A DNA stretch of 64,000 nucleotides from Nocardioides deserti (GTDB lineage: Bacteria; Actinomycetota; Actinomycetes; Propionibacteriales; Nocardioidaceae): positions 27,633-91,632 of the forward strand of contig NZ_JACMYC010000010.1 of assembly GCF_014266025.1 (NCBI RefSeq), written 5' to 3'. The notes under the pieces were generated by a model. It worked only from the letters and a program-made list of their open reading frames with translations. It was not told the DNA's origin and made no database searches. Both the position numbers and the translations under genes were made by a program. This document shows, in pieces, positions 19,810-28,140 of the stretch (positions are counted from its first letter, which is position 1; every line of letters begins with the position of its first letter).

Positions 19810-20751
19810 TCAGTCCTTCCTCGGGTCGAGATGGTCCTGGATCGCGTCTGCGAGGAGGTTGAAGCCGAGCACCAGCAGCATCAGGGCCAGGCCCGGGAAG
19901 ACCGAGGGCCACCACTGGCCGGAGGTGATGAAGGCCGATCCGTGCCGGATCATGGCGCCCCACTCCGGGGTCGGGACCTGGATGCCGACGCCGACGAAGG
20001 CGAGCGAGGAAACGATCATCACCGACCACGCCAGCCGGACCGCGGTCTGGATGATCAGTGGCGGAAGCGTGTTGGGCATGATGTGGCGCCACATGATGCG
20101 CCAGGGCTTGTTCCCGGTGGACCGGGCCGCCTCGACGTACATCGCCTCGCGCAGGCTCAGCACCTGACCGCGGGTCATGCGGATGAAGACCGGGGTGTCG
20201 AGGAAGGCGATCACGGCGATCACGGCGGTCATCGACTCCTGCGAGGCGGCGACCACGGCCAGTGCCAGAATCAGCGCCGGAAACGCCTGGAGCACGTCCA
20301 TGAGCCGGAGCAGCACCATCTCGAACCAACCGCCGCGGTAGCCGGCGATGAGACCCAGCGCCACGCCGACCACGATCGAGATCGCGACCGCGGTCACCGA
20401 GATGACCAGGTCGATCTGGATGGCGTGGATGGTCCGGGCGAAGACGTCCATGCCGTTGCCGTCGGTGCCGAACCAGTGGTCGGCGCCCGGCGGCTCGAGC
20501 AGGTCGCTGCCGAAGACCTGCAACGGGTCGGTCGGGACCAGCACGTCGGCCAGCGCACCGACGACCACGAAGACCAGGACGATGACGGTGCCAGTGAAGG
20601 CCGCCATGCTGGAGGTCATGAACCGCCACATGCCGCGGGCGGCCGCCCGGAGGCGTCCGACCTCGCCGGGGTCGACGTTCGCGGGCGGGGTGCCGGGTGC
20701 CGGCATCGGCCGGGCGGAGGCCACGGCGTCGTCGTTCATCGGGATGCTCAC
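19810..20751 (-). CDS. ABC transporter permease, DppC-like
   Basis: 313 aa. N-terminal anchor helix at about 40-65 (AAFTGTVIVLVFVVVGALADVLVP), the family WFGTDGNGMDVFARTI motif, then five more membrane segments and the EAA loop YVEAARSTGNKPWRIMWRHIMPN that contacts the ATPase. The start is the GTG at 20751, which overlaps the DppB-like stop by 4 nt (GTGA); an ATG four codons downstream (20739) is an alternative. It is the inner-membrane half of the importer. Confidence 0.94.
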   Translation of the reverse strand: MSIPMNDDAVASARPMPAPGTPPANVDPGEVGRLRAAARGMWRFMTSSMAAFTGTVIVLVFVVVGALADVLVPTDPLQVFGSDLLEPPGADHWFGTDGNGMDVFARTIHAIQIDLVISVTAVAISIVVGVALGLIAGYRGGWFEMVLLRLMDVLQAFPALILALAVVAASQESMTAVIAVIAFLDTPVFIRMTRGQVLSLREAMYVEAARSTGNKPWRIMWRHIMPNTLPPLIIQTAVRLAWSVMIVSSLAFVGVGIQVPTPEWGAMIRHGSAFITSGQWWPSVFPGLALMLLVLGFNLLADAIQDHLDPRKD

Positions 20752-21779
20752 TGCAGCTTCACCCTCGGGTCGATCGCAGCGACCACCAGGTCGGCGATGA
20801 GGTAGATCGCCGCGGTCAGGACTCCCATCACCAGGATGAAGCCTTGAACGACGGCGAAGTCGGCGTTGGTGATGGCCTCGAGGCCGAGCTGGCCGAGCCC
20901 GCCCCAGGAGAAGATGAGCTCCGAGATCGCGGCTCCGCCCAGGGCGAGGCTGAAGGTGATCCCAAAGAAGCCGATCAGATCGGGCAGCGCGTTGCGAAAC
21001 GCCAGCCACACCACACCGCGCTCGGACATGCCGCACGCACGGGCGTAGCGCACCGCCGGGCTGCCGAGGGTCTCCACCATCGCGGCGCGTGCCTGCTTGG
21101 CGATCGTCGCGCCGGTAATCATGGAAATGGTGAGCGCGGGCAGGGCCAGGTGGGCGATCGCCGACGCGGCGGTCGCGAAATAGCCGGTGACGACGCTGTC
21201 GAAGACCAGCATGCCCGTCACGTGCGGCGGCATGGTGAGCCCGCGTTCGACACGTCCCAGGGGGGCGGGTGCCCAACCGAGCACCGTGAAGAAGAAGGCG
21301 ATCATGAGGAGCGCGCCCCAGAAGATCGGGATCGAGACCCCGGCCAGGGTGACGATCCGCAGCACCTGGTCGACGAGCCCCCGTTGTCGCACCGCGGAGG
21401 CGACGCCCACCAGGACCCCGAAGATGATCGCGCCGGCGACGCCGAAGCCGATCAGCTCCAAGGTGATGGGCAATTTCTCCATCAGCTCCTCGGTGACCGG
21501 CCGGTTCGACATCCACGAGGTGCCGAGGTCACCGCGCACCGCGTCGCTCAGCCACGTCCAGTACTGCACCGGGAGCGACCGGTCGAGGCCCATCTCGGCC
21601 TCGATGTCCTCGATCTGCGCCTGCGTCGCGGTCGGACCAGCCACCATCACCGCCGGGCTCGAGTCACCGAGCCGGACGAGCAAGAAGGTCAGGACCGAGA
21701 CGCCGAACAACAGCGGGACCAGCAACAGGAGCCGGTAGGCCAGGTATCGGCCAAGTCCCTTGCCCACGTCCTCTGCCAC
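20748..21779 (-). CDS. ABC transporter permease, DppB-like
   Basis: 343 aa. First membrane segment YLAYRLLLLVPLLFGVSVLTFLLVRL, then the periplasmic loop with MGLDRSLPVQYWTWL, further helices and the EAA loop RYARACGMSERGVVWLAFRNALP. The C-terminus ends DPRVKLQ, the common DppB ending. GTG start at 21779; the nearby AGGTGGCAGAGG makes the exact start slightly uncertain. It is separated from the solute-binding-protein gene by 147 nt holding three strong hairpins, so its expression may be lower than that of the binding protein. Confidence 0.94.
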   Translation of the reverse strand: MAEDVGKGLGRYLAYRLLLLVPLLFGVSVLTFLLVRLGDSSPAVMVAGPTATQAQIEDIEAEMGLDRSLPVQYWTWLSDAVRGDLGTSWMSNRPVTEELMEKLPITLELIGFGVAGAIIFGVLVGVASAVRQRGLVDQVLRIVTLAGVSIPIFWGALLMIAFFFTVLGWAPAPLGRVERGLTMPPHVTGMLVFDSVVTGYFATAASAIAHLALPALTISMITGATIAKQARAAMVETLGSPAVRYARACGMSERGVVWLAFRNALPDLIGFFGITFSLALGGAAISELIFSWGGLGQLGLEAITNADFAVVQGFILVMGVLTAAIYLIADLVVAAIDPRVKLQ

Positions 21780-21796
21780 CTTTCACCGGAAGTCAG

Positions 21797-21894
21797 GGTG
21801 CACGTTCCGTGCACCGCCGGAGCGCCGTCCGGCGCTCCGGGGGTCGTGCAGCGGTGGGGTGCTGCGGGACCGACATCGTCGTCGGTCCCGCAGC
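21797..21894 (-). other. Three consecutive perfect stem-loops between binding-protein and permease genes
   Basis: In the gap between the solute-binding-protein stop and the permease start there are three perfect inverted repeats: GCTGCGGGACCGAC with a 6-nt loop (21861-21894, 14 bp), CCGGAGCGCC with a 4-nt loop (21817-21840, 10 bp), and GGTGCACG with a 3-nt loop (21797-21815, 8 bp). No U-run follows. This looks like intercistronic mRNA-stabilising or partial-termination structure that lets the binding protein be made in excess over the membrane subunits (inference). Confidence 0.75.
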
Positions 21895-21926
21895 CCTCAC
21901 CGGGTGGCCGCGGAAACGGCCGGGGT

Positions 21927-23528
21927 TCAGCGGCTGAGGTCGGCCCAGCGCTCGTGGTTGTCCGGGTGCCAGACCCAGCCCTCGATGTCCTCGGCCATGG
22001 CCTCGTGGGCACCGATCTCAGCCGAGTAGATCCAGGACGCGTCCTCGAGGTGGATCTGCTGCGCCTCGTCGATCAGCTCGCACCGCTTCTCCTCGTCGGT
22101 GATCACGTTGGCCTGCTCGATGAGCTTGGTCACCTCGGGGTTGTCGTAGTCGTTGCGGTCCGCCGAGCCGTCCGGGGTGGAGGTCAGCAGCATGCTGTAA
22201 CCCGGGTCCAGGACGATGGACTGCTCGTAGAAGGTGAAGAACGGCAGGTCGCGCTCGGTGATCGCGGCCCGGGCAGTCATGTCGGCGTCCGGGATGCGCT
22301 TGAGGCTGACGCGGATGCCGGCCTTGGCGAGGCCGTCCTTGAGCTGGATGCCGAGCGGCTCCTCCCACCAGTTCAGGCCGGAGTACTCGAGCGTGATGTC
22401 CACGCCGTTGGCGTATCCCGCGTCGGCGAGCAGCGACTTGGCCCTGTCGACGTCGGTCTCGTAGGCCCAGGCGTCGGAGTTGTAGCAGGGGATGGTGGAG
22501 ACCAGCGGGCCACGGCTCTGCTGCGCACGGCCGGCGAAGACGTTGTTCAGGATCTGCTCGTGCGGCGTGGCGAAGTTGATCGCCTGGCGCACCCGCTTGT
22601 CCTTGAACGGCTCGTAGTTGGGATTCATCAGCGCGCGGGCCTGGAAGTTGCCCGGGGTCGACTGCACCTTGACGCCGTCACTCGTCTCCAGCTCGTTGAG
22701 CTGGGTGAAGGTGAGCTCCTCGATCCAGTCGACCGAGCCGGCCTGCAGCAGCTGCACGCGGGTCGAGGCGTCCGGCACCGAGCGGTAGACGACGGTGGAG
22801 AAGTGCGGCTCGTCGCCGTAGTAGTTCGGGTTGGCCTTGAAGACGGCCTCCTCACCAGCCTTGACCTCGTCGACGTAGTACGGCCCGAAGCCGGCGCTGT
22901 TCGAGACGATCCACTCCAGGGCCCAGGGGTCGTCCTTGGTCGCGTGCTTCTTCATCTCTGTCGAGTCGTAGATCGACGGGGTGTAGAGGGTGAGCGCCTT
23001 CAGCAGGATGGGGCTCGGGTCGGTGAGGTTGAAGCGCACCTCGTAGGTGTCAACGACCTCGACGCTCTCGACGTTGGAGACGCTGGCGATGAACGCGCCG
23101 GTCCTTTCCTGGTCGAGAGACTTGTCCCAGCTCCACTTCACGTCCTCGGCCGTGAGCTCGTTGCCCCACTGGCTCTCGACGCCCTCGCGGAGCTTGAAGG
23201 TGACGCTGAGCTCGTCGTCCGCGACCTCCCAGCTTTCGGCGAGCCCCGGCTCGATCACGGAGGCGTCGACCTCGCGAGCGCCGCCCTCGACGTCTCTGAC
23301 GCCGTAGTTCACGAGGGGCTCGTAGATCTGGGTGACCGTGTGCTGGGTGCCTGGGGTGATGACGTCGCCGTCGAAACCGCCGGGCACGTTGACGGCCGCG
23401 ATGACGAGGGTGTCGTCGGCAGCGCTGCCGCCGTCCCCGTCGTCCGGGTTCGAGGCCGAGCACCCGGCCAGGGCGAGAGTCAGTGCCGCGGCACCGACCA
23501 GACTGACGCGGAGCTTTGGTCCACGCAT
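21927..23528 (-). CDS. ABC transporter solute-binding lipoprotein (DppA/OppA-like)
   Basis: 533 aa. Signal peptide with lipobox LALAGC (lipid-anchored Cys23), then the cluster C (SBP_bac_5) fold: TLVIAAVNVPGGFDGD, VTQIYEPLVNYG, YEVRFNLTDPSPILLKALTLYTPSIY, and KVQSTPGNFQARALMNPNYEPFKDKRVRQAINFATP. The ATG at 23528 is chosen because AGGAGG lies 6 nt upstream; the TTG two codons earlier would sit too close. It is first gene of the importer operon with promoter P2 upstream. Such proteins bind peptides, nickel complexes or other organic solutes; the ligand is likely the cluster's substrate (inference). Confidence 0.94.
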   Translation of the reverse strand: MRGPKLRVSLVGAAALTLALAGCSASNPDDGDGGSAADDTLVIAAVNVPGGFDGDVITPGTQHTVTQIYEPLVNYGVRDVEGGAREVDASVIEPGLAESWEVADDELSVTFKLREGVESQWGNELTAEDVKWSWDKSLDQERTGAFIASVSNVESVEVVDTYEVRFNLTDPSPILLKALTLYTPSIYDSTEMKKHATKDDPWALEWIVSNSAGFGPYYVDEVKAGEEAVFKANPNYYGDEPHFSTVVYRSVPDASTRVQLLQAGSVDWIEELTFTQLNELETSDGVKVQSTPGNFQARALMNPNYEPFKDKRVRQAINFATPHEQILNNVFAGRAQQSRGPLVSTIPCYNSDAWAYETDVDRAKSLLADAGYANGVDITLEYSGLNWWEEPLGIQLKDGLAKAGIRVSLKRIPDADMTARAAITERDLPFFTFYEQSIVLDPGYSMLLTSTPDGSADRNDYDNPEVTKLIEQANVITDEEKRCELIDEAQQIHLEDASWIYSAEIGAHEAMAEDIEGWVWHPDNHERWADLSR

Positions 23529-23552
23529 GTGCAACCTCCTATGAGACCCGAG

Positions 23553-23621
23553 CGTTCCTTCGAGCGGAATGGCGTTCCTCTACCGAGATCACACTCAATC
23601 GCGGTGGCCGGTTCCCGTCAA
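23553..23621 (-). promoter_or_regulatory. Promoter P2 of the ABC-importer operon with tandem operator-like sites
   Basis: On the minus strand TTGACG (23616-23621) is followed after 17 nt by TTGAGT (23593-23598), a weaker -10. Just downstream lie CGTTCC-N7-GGAATG (23553-23571, 11 of 12 arm positions) and a second CGTTCC half-site (23573-23591, 9 of 12), starts 20 bp apart. The pitch and placement copy P3 (12896) and P1 (26656). The rest of this 244-nt gap holds the terminator candidate of the SDR unit. Confidence 0.6.
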
Positions 23622-23673
23622 GGGGTTCGCCGTGGGTTTCACCTAGCCGTTACACCCGGCGCGGCCTCTGTCA

Positions 23674-23691
23674 GGCCGGTTCCGACCGGCC
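23674..23691 (-). terminator. Possible terminator of the OYE2-SDR unit
   Basis: GGCCGGT, 4-nt loop, ACCGGCC: a perfect 7-bp GC-rich stem about 80 nt past the SDR stop and upstream of promoter P2. There is no clear U-tract, so it is only a candidate. Confidence 0.4.
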
Positions 23692-23772
23692 GACGGGAGC
23701 CCGGTGCGCACGCGGGGGGCACGTGACGAGCGGGGGCCTGGCCGGTGGCGGGCGGGCATCGGGGGCCAGCGG

Positions 23773-24549
23773 TCAGCGGGTGGTCACACCACCGTCGACG
23801 TACAACGTCTGGCCCGTGACCATGCCAGCAGCCGGGGCGGCCAGGAACGCGACCGCCTGGGCGACGTCGTCGACGCTCGCCATCCGCCCCAGCGGGATGC
23901 TGGCGAGCTTCTCGGCCATGTAGACCTCGTCCGACCGGACCGCGGCGGTCATCTCGGTCGCCACGATCGTGGGGCCGACGGAGTTCACGCGGATGCCGTC
24001 GGCCGCCCACTCGGAGGCGAGCACGCGGGTCAGGTGCACCAACCCGGCCTTGGAGACCGAGTACGCCGCGTTGTGCGGCACAGCGACGGCGGCGGCGGTC
24101 GACGTCAGGTTGACGATCGAGCCGCGGCCAGAGGCCCGCAGGGCGGCGTGGGCCGCCTGCATCACCTGGTAGGTGCCCGTGAGGTTGACGTCGAGGACGG
24201 CTGCCCACTCCTCGGGCGAGGTCTCCGCCGCCGCTGACCTCGCATTGATCCCCGCGCAGTTGACGACGACGTCGAGCCGACCGTGGGCGTCGAGCACCTC
24301 GGCCACCACCCGGGCGGCGGCGCCAGGCTCGGTGACGTCAAGCGCGTGGCGCGTGCGCCCGGTCCTCGGTTCGACGAGGGCGTCCCATCCTGGACCCCCT
24401 TCGCGATCGGCGGCTGCGACCCGCGCACCGCGCGCCTCGAGCAGCTCCACGACCGCCCTCCCGATCCCGCCGCCCGCGCCTGTCACCAGCGCGACCACGT
24501 CGTCGAGGTGGATGGGGTCGGAACTGGTGACCGCAGGCATGGCGTTCAT
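23773..24549 (-). CDS. Short-chain dehydrogenase/reductase (SDR)
   Basis: 258 aa classical SDR. The dinucleotide site TGAGGGIG lies at about residues 23-30, NCAGINA follows the fourth strand, and the catalytic Ser (NLTSTAAAVAV) and Tyr-x3-Lys (YSVSK) are present. The C-terminus ends with TGQTLYVDGGVTTR, as usual. ATG at 24549 with AGAGGA upstream; a second in-frame ATG lies three codons later. The gap to the upstream flavin oxidoreductase stop is 22 nt, so both form unit P1. Likely oxidises or reduces a hydroxyl/keto group in the pathway. Confidence 0.92.
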   Translation of the reverse strand: MNAMPAVTSSDPIHLDDVVALVTGAGGGIGRAVVELLEARGARVAAADREGGPGWDALVEPRTGRTRHALDVTEPGAAARVVAEVLDAHGRLDVVVNCAGINARSAAAETSPEEWAAVLDVNLTGTYQVMQAAHAALRASGRGSIVNLTSTAAAVAVPHNAAYSVSKAGLVHLTRVLASEWAADGIRVNSVGPTIVATEMTAAVRSDEVYMAEKLASIPLGRMASVDDVAQAVAFLAAPAAGMVTGQTLYVDGGVTTR

Positions 24550-24571
24550 CGGGGTCGTCCTCTCAAGGCGT

Positions 24572-26641
24572 TCACGCGCTCGGTCGAGCGGGCGTTGCGT
24601 CAGCCGGACACTCGGGCCCGGGGTCGAGCAGCCCGAGCACGGTGGTCCGGGCTTCGTGGGTGGCTTCGGTGAGCGTGCGGGGCGCCTGCGCGTCGCCCAC
24701 CACGCGCAGCCGGGACGCGAGCCCGCGGTCCTGGAGGACGTCGTGCACAGAGTCGACCGCGGCCCGTGACGGGAGGTCGACCACAAGGTCGACGCCGGCG
24801 AGGAGCTGCTCCTGGCCGCCGACGACGTCGGCCACGACGAGCCCCTCTGAGGTCGAGCGCACCGGTCGGCGAAGCACATGGGTGGCCACCCGGTAGCCGG
24901 CCAGCCGGTCGACGAGGCCCAGCCGGCTGTAGAGCGTCACCCGGGGAAATAGACCGGCACCCCCAGACACGACGTGGACGCGGGCCCCGGCGACGGCGAG
25001 GGACTCGGCGATTGCCGCGGCGACCCACCCGCCTTCGTCGTCGACGACGGCGACGACGCGACCCGCGAGCCCGGGATCGGCGAGCAGGGCCACGGCGGTC
25101 TCGGCGCCCACGACCTGCGCGGGGCCGGGCAGCGGGCGCACCCGACTCATCGAGCCGGTCGCGACCACCACGTGGTCGAAGTCGGAGGGGTCGGGAGCAC
25201 CGGCGTCACCGAGGCTCGTGCCGACCCGGACGTCCACCCCCCGGCGGTGCGCCTCGGCCTCCAGGTCGTCCACGAGCAGGCCGAGCCGTGACCGGCCGTG
25301 GAGGCGGCGGGCCGAGCGGACCTGGCCACCCACCTCCTGCTCGCGCTCCAGGAGTACGACGGCGGCGCCCGCGCGCGCCGCGGTGACAGCAGCCTCGAGG
25401 CCCGCCGGGCCGGCGCCGACGACCAGCACCGAGCGAGCGGGTGCGGCCTCGGCGCGCGACAGAGCCGCGGCGTGCGCCGCCTCCTCCCCCGCCGTCGGGT
25501 TCACCACGCAGGAGAGGGGCAGGTTGAGCTCGATGCGCCCGATGCATGCCTGGTTGCAGGCCAGGCATGACCGCGTCTCGTGCGCACGCCCCGAGGCTGC
25601 CTTGAGCACGAGGTCCGGATCGGCGATCTGGGCCCTCGCCATCGCCACGAGGTCCGCGTCGCCGGACCGGACCAGGTCGGAGGCGACCTCGATGTCGTCG
25701 ATCCGGCAGACGCCGATGACCGGGATCCCGGGGAACGCGGCGCGGAAGCGGCGCGGCAGGTGGCGGAAAGGAGCGGGACCGTGGCTCATGTCGGCGATCT
25801 GGGTGCTGAGCGATGCCGTGCCGACGTACGCCGAGTGGCTCACGTGCAGAAAGGACGGGGCACCGTCCTCGGCCAGCCGGGCGACCGCATCGACCGTCGC
25901 CTCCAGGTCGAGACCTCCCGGCAGAAACTCCTCGCCGCTCACCCGGAGACCGACGGGGAACTCGCTGGGCACGGCGTCGCGGACCGCCGCGAGCACCTCC
26001 CGCGCGAACCGGAGCCGGCCCTTGAGGTCTCCTCCGTACTCGTCGGTTCGGGTGTTGGTCGCCGGGGAGAGGAACTGCTGGAGCAGGTGCCCGTGACCGA
26101 GGTGGACCTCGAGGCCGTCGAACCCTGCCTGCCACATCCGGCGCGCGGCCGCGGAGAAGGCCTCGACGACGACGCCGATGTCAGCCCGGGTCATCGCGTG
26201 GGGCACGGGCCCGCCGAAGGTCCACGGGATCGGGCTCGGCGCCCAGGCCGCCGTGCGCGCGCTGTCGCCGCTGGCCTGTCGTCCGGCGTGCATCACCTGC
26301 GCGAAGGTCGCCGCACCCTCCGCGTGCACAGCGTCCACGACAGCAGTGAAGGCGCGTACCGCGTCGGGGTGGTAGGAGCCGAGCGTGCTGTCGCGACCGG
26401 CACTCGTCGGGTGCACGCGGATGGCCTCGCTGATGACCAGTGCGGCGCCGCCCCGGGCCCGGCGGGCGAGGTAGTCGCGGTGCCGGTCGGTCGGCAACGA
26501 GGAGACGCCGAAGTTCGTGGTGTGACCGGGGAAGACCACCCGGTTGCGCAGCGGGATCCCACCGACCAGGGTCGGGGTGAGAGCTGCGAGCGGGGTCCTG
26601 GGCCCGCTCGCCGGCACGGCGACCTGGCTAGGCACCGGCAC
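24572..26641 (-). CDS. NADH:flavin oxidoreductase, OYE/FadH type, copy 2
   Basis: 689 aa. N-terminal FMN barrel (GLEVHLGHGHLLQQFLSPATN) and C-terminal FAD/NAD domain (SVLVVGAGPAGLEAAV). Unlike copy 1 at 15768 it keeps the full 4Fe-4S motif C-x2-C-x3-C-x11-C (SCLACNQAC, then SCVVNP), as in 2,4-dienoyl-CoA reductase. GTG start at 26641, preceded by GGGAGG; a GTG two codons later is also possible. Promoter P1 and the divergent IclR gene lie upstream. Together with the SDR it forms the regulator-proximal unit. Substrate unknown; a second C=C or C-N redox step is likely. Confidence 0.9.
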   Translation of the reverse strand: MPVPSQVAVPASGPRTPLAALTPTLVGGIPLRNRVVFPGHTTNFGVSSLPTDRHRDYLARRARGGAALVISEAIRVHPTSAGRDSTLGSYHPDAVRAFTAVVDAVHAEGAATFAQVMHAGRQASGDSARTAAWAPSPIPWTFGGPVPHAMTRADIGVVVEAFSAAARRMWQAGFDGLEVHLGHGHLLQQFLSPATNTRTDEYGGDLKGRLRFAREVLAAVRDAVPSEFPVGLRVSGEEFLPGGLDLEATVDAVARLAEDGAPSFLHVSHSAYVGTASLSTQIADMSHGPAPFRHLPRRFRAAFPGIPVIGVCRIDDIEVASDLVRSGDADLVAMARAQIADPDLVLKAASGRAHETRSCLACNQACIGRIELNLPLSCVVNPTAGEEAAHAAALSRAEAAPARSVLVVGAGPAGLEAAVTAARAGAAVVLLEREQEVGGQVRSARRLHGRSRLGLLVDDLEAEAHRRGVDVRVGTSLGDAGAPDPSDFDHVVVATGSMSRVRPLPGPAQVVGAETAVALLADPGLAGRVVAVVDDEGGWVAAAIAESLAVAGARVHVVSGGAGLFPRVTLYSRLGLVDRLAGYRVATHVLRRPVRSTSEGLVVADVVGGQEQLLAGVDLVVDLPSRAAVDSVHDVLQDRGLASRLRVVGDAQAPRTLTEATHEARTTVLGLLDPGPECPADATPARPSA

Positions 26642-26655
26642 CGGGACCTCCCGAG

Positions 26656-26720
26656 TGTTTCGTTCACAGGATCGACATCTCGCTGGGCGGAAGCCTAGAA
26701 TCCATCGACTCGACTGTCAA
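26656..26720 (-). promoter_or_regulatory. Promoter P1 (OYE2-SDR) with tandem operator-like sites, divergent from iclR-type gene
   Basis: On the minus strand TTGACA (26715-26720), 17-nt spacer, TAGGCT (26692-26697): a near-consensus promoter. Directly downstream are two 19-bp sites, 26656-26674 (TGTTTC-N7-GGATCG, 9 of 12 arm positions to CGTTCC/GGAACG) and 26676-26694 (CATCTC-N7-GGAAGC, 7 of 12), again starting 20 bp apart. The second overlaps the -10 box by three bases. The remaining gap up to 26781 should hold the regulator's own promoter; I see no convincing boxes for it. Confidence 0.6.
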
Positions 26721-26781
26721 AGATGGCCCCCGCGAGCCGTCTGCGCACCCCGACCCGACTACCTCTTAGAGACGAGTAGCC

Positions 26782-27618
26782 GTGCCCTCTGCTGAGAAGC
26801 CGTCCGCCTCCACGACCATCGAGGCGACCGCACCGGCCCCCCGGGGCAGCCGCACGCTCGAGGGGCTCGAACGCGCCCTCGACGTGCTTCTTCTCTTCAC
26901 CGAGCCGAATGCCGCCAGCCTGGGCGTCTCGGAGATCTCCCGCTCACTGGACCTGCCGAAGGCCGTCGTGCACCGCATCCTCACGACGCTCTGCAGCCGC
27001 GACTTCCTCGAGCTCAACGAGTCCACCCGCCGCTACACGCTCGGCCCGTCCTGGCTGGTGATGGGCAGCACCTATGCCCAGCGCGTGGACGTGCGCGACC
27101 TGGCGCGCGACGCGCTGGTCCGCCTGAGCGCCCAGACCTCGGAGACCTCGACGCTGTCGATCCGCCACGGCAACCACCGGGTCTACCTCGACCAAGTGAC
27201 CCCGCGCCGCGAGGTGATCATGTCGGTCGAGGTCGGCGCCCGGTTCCCCCTGCACGCAGGAAGCTCCTCGAAGGCGTTCCTAGCATTTCTGCCACCCGAG
27301 GACCAGGAGGACTACCTCCACAGCGTGGACCTAGTGGCGCTCACCGACCAGACCGTGATCGACCGGAGGTTGCTGGCCGAGGAGCTCGCCGCCGTCCGCG
27401 AGCGCGGCTACTCGGTGTCCTTCGGCGAACGCCAGCAGGGCGCCGGCGCGATCGCCGCGCCGTTGCTCGACTTCGAGAACCGGCCGGCTGCGGTCGTCAG
27501 CGTCTGCGGCCCGGCCGCGCGTATCCAGGGCAACGTCGAGGCACTGGCGGCGGCGCTCCTCGCCGAGACCCGCGAGCTGTCCGCCCGCCTGGGCCACCGA
27601 CCACTCCAGGCGGGCTGA
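26782..27618 (+). CDS. IclR-family transcriptional regulator
   Basis: 278 aa. N-terminal winged helix at about residues 24-85 (TLEGLERALDVLLLFTE, LGVSEISRSLDLPKAVVHRILTTL, YTLGPSWLVMG), then the IclR effector domain with SIRHGNHRVYLDQV, FPLHAGSSSKAFLAFLP, GYSVSFGERQQGAGAIAAPLLD and VVSVCGPAARI. The family binds small organic effectors and represses or activates neighbouring catabolic operons, usually as a dimer of dimers. GTG start at 26782. It is divergent from the OYE2-SDR unit and is the only regulator in the island, so it is the prime candidate for binding the paired sites at P1, P2 and P3. Confidence 0.93.
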   Translation: MPSAEKPSASTTIEATAPAPRGSRTLEGLERALDVLLLFTEPNAASLGVSEISRSLDLPKAVVHRILTTLCSRDFLELNESTRRYTLGPSWLVMGSTYAQRVDVRDLARDALVRLSAQTSETSTLSIRHGNHRVYLDQVTPRREVIMSVEVGARFPLHAGSSSKAFLAFLPPEDQEDYLHSVDLVALTDQTVIDRRLLAEELAAVRERGYSVSFGERQQGAGAIAAPLLDFENRPAAVVSVCGPAARIQGNVEALAAALLAETRELSARLGHRPLQAG

Positions 27619-27653
27619 CCGCCCGCCCGGACGGACCGCACCGGAGTGCCGCG

Positions 27654-28106
27654 TCAGGCGCCGGCGCCTGCGTCGGCCCCCACGAGGGTGACCTCGACGT
27701 CGACGTTGTCCCGGACCGCCCGCGAATAGGGGCACAGCTGGTCAGCCAGATCGACCACGCGACGCAGGTCGACCGGGTCCGCCTCCGGCGCCCGGACCGC
27801 CAGTCGGGCACGCAGGCCGTACCTGCCGTCCAGCTCCTGGACCAGGTCGACCTCCCCCGTCACGGACGTCGGACCGGTAGGCAGCGCGAGCTGCCCGGCG
27901 GCGACCGCCATGGCACTGAGGAAGCACGCGGCGTACCCGGCGGCGGAGAGCTCCTCGGGGTTCGTGCCGGTCCCACGGGGGTTTGTGGGGCGGGAGAGCT
28001 CGACCTCGAGGCGGCCCGACCCGCTCCGCGCGGAGCCGTGCCGGCCGCCCACGGCGTCCGCGGACGCCGTGTAGAGGACCCTCGAGCCCTGATCAGATGT
28101 CTCCAT
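27654..28106 (-). CDS. Organic hydroperoxide resistance protein, Ohr/OsmC family
   Basis: 150 aa. VLYTASADAVGGRHGSARSGSGRLEVELS at the N-terminus, NPEELSAAGYAACFLSAM carrying the first reactive cysteine and LCPYSRAVRDNVDVEVTL the second, as in Ohr thiol peroxidases that reduce organic hydroperoxides. The ATG at 28106 follows GAGGAACGAGA. It is divergent from the MFS gene with a 15-bp palindrome between. Convergent with the IclR gene (35-nt gap), so it is probably not part of the catabolic island. Confidence 0.9.
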   Translation of the reverse strand: METSDQGSRVLYTASADAVGGRHGSARSGSGRLEVELSRPTNPRGTGTNPEELSAAGYAACFLSAMAVAAGQLALPTGPTSVTGEVDLVQELDGRYGLRARLAVRAPEADPVDLRRVVDLADQLCPYSRAVRDNVDVEVTLVGADAGAGA

Positions 28107-28140
28107 TCTCGTTCCTCTCTCCGCACCAATATCCCGTTCA

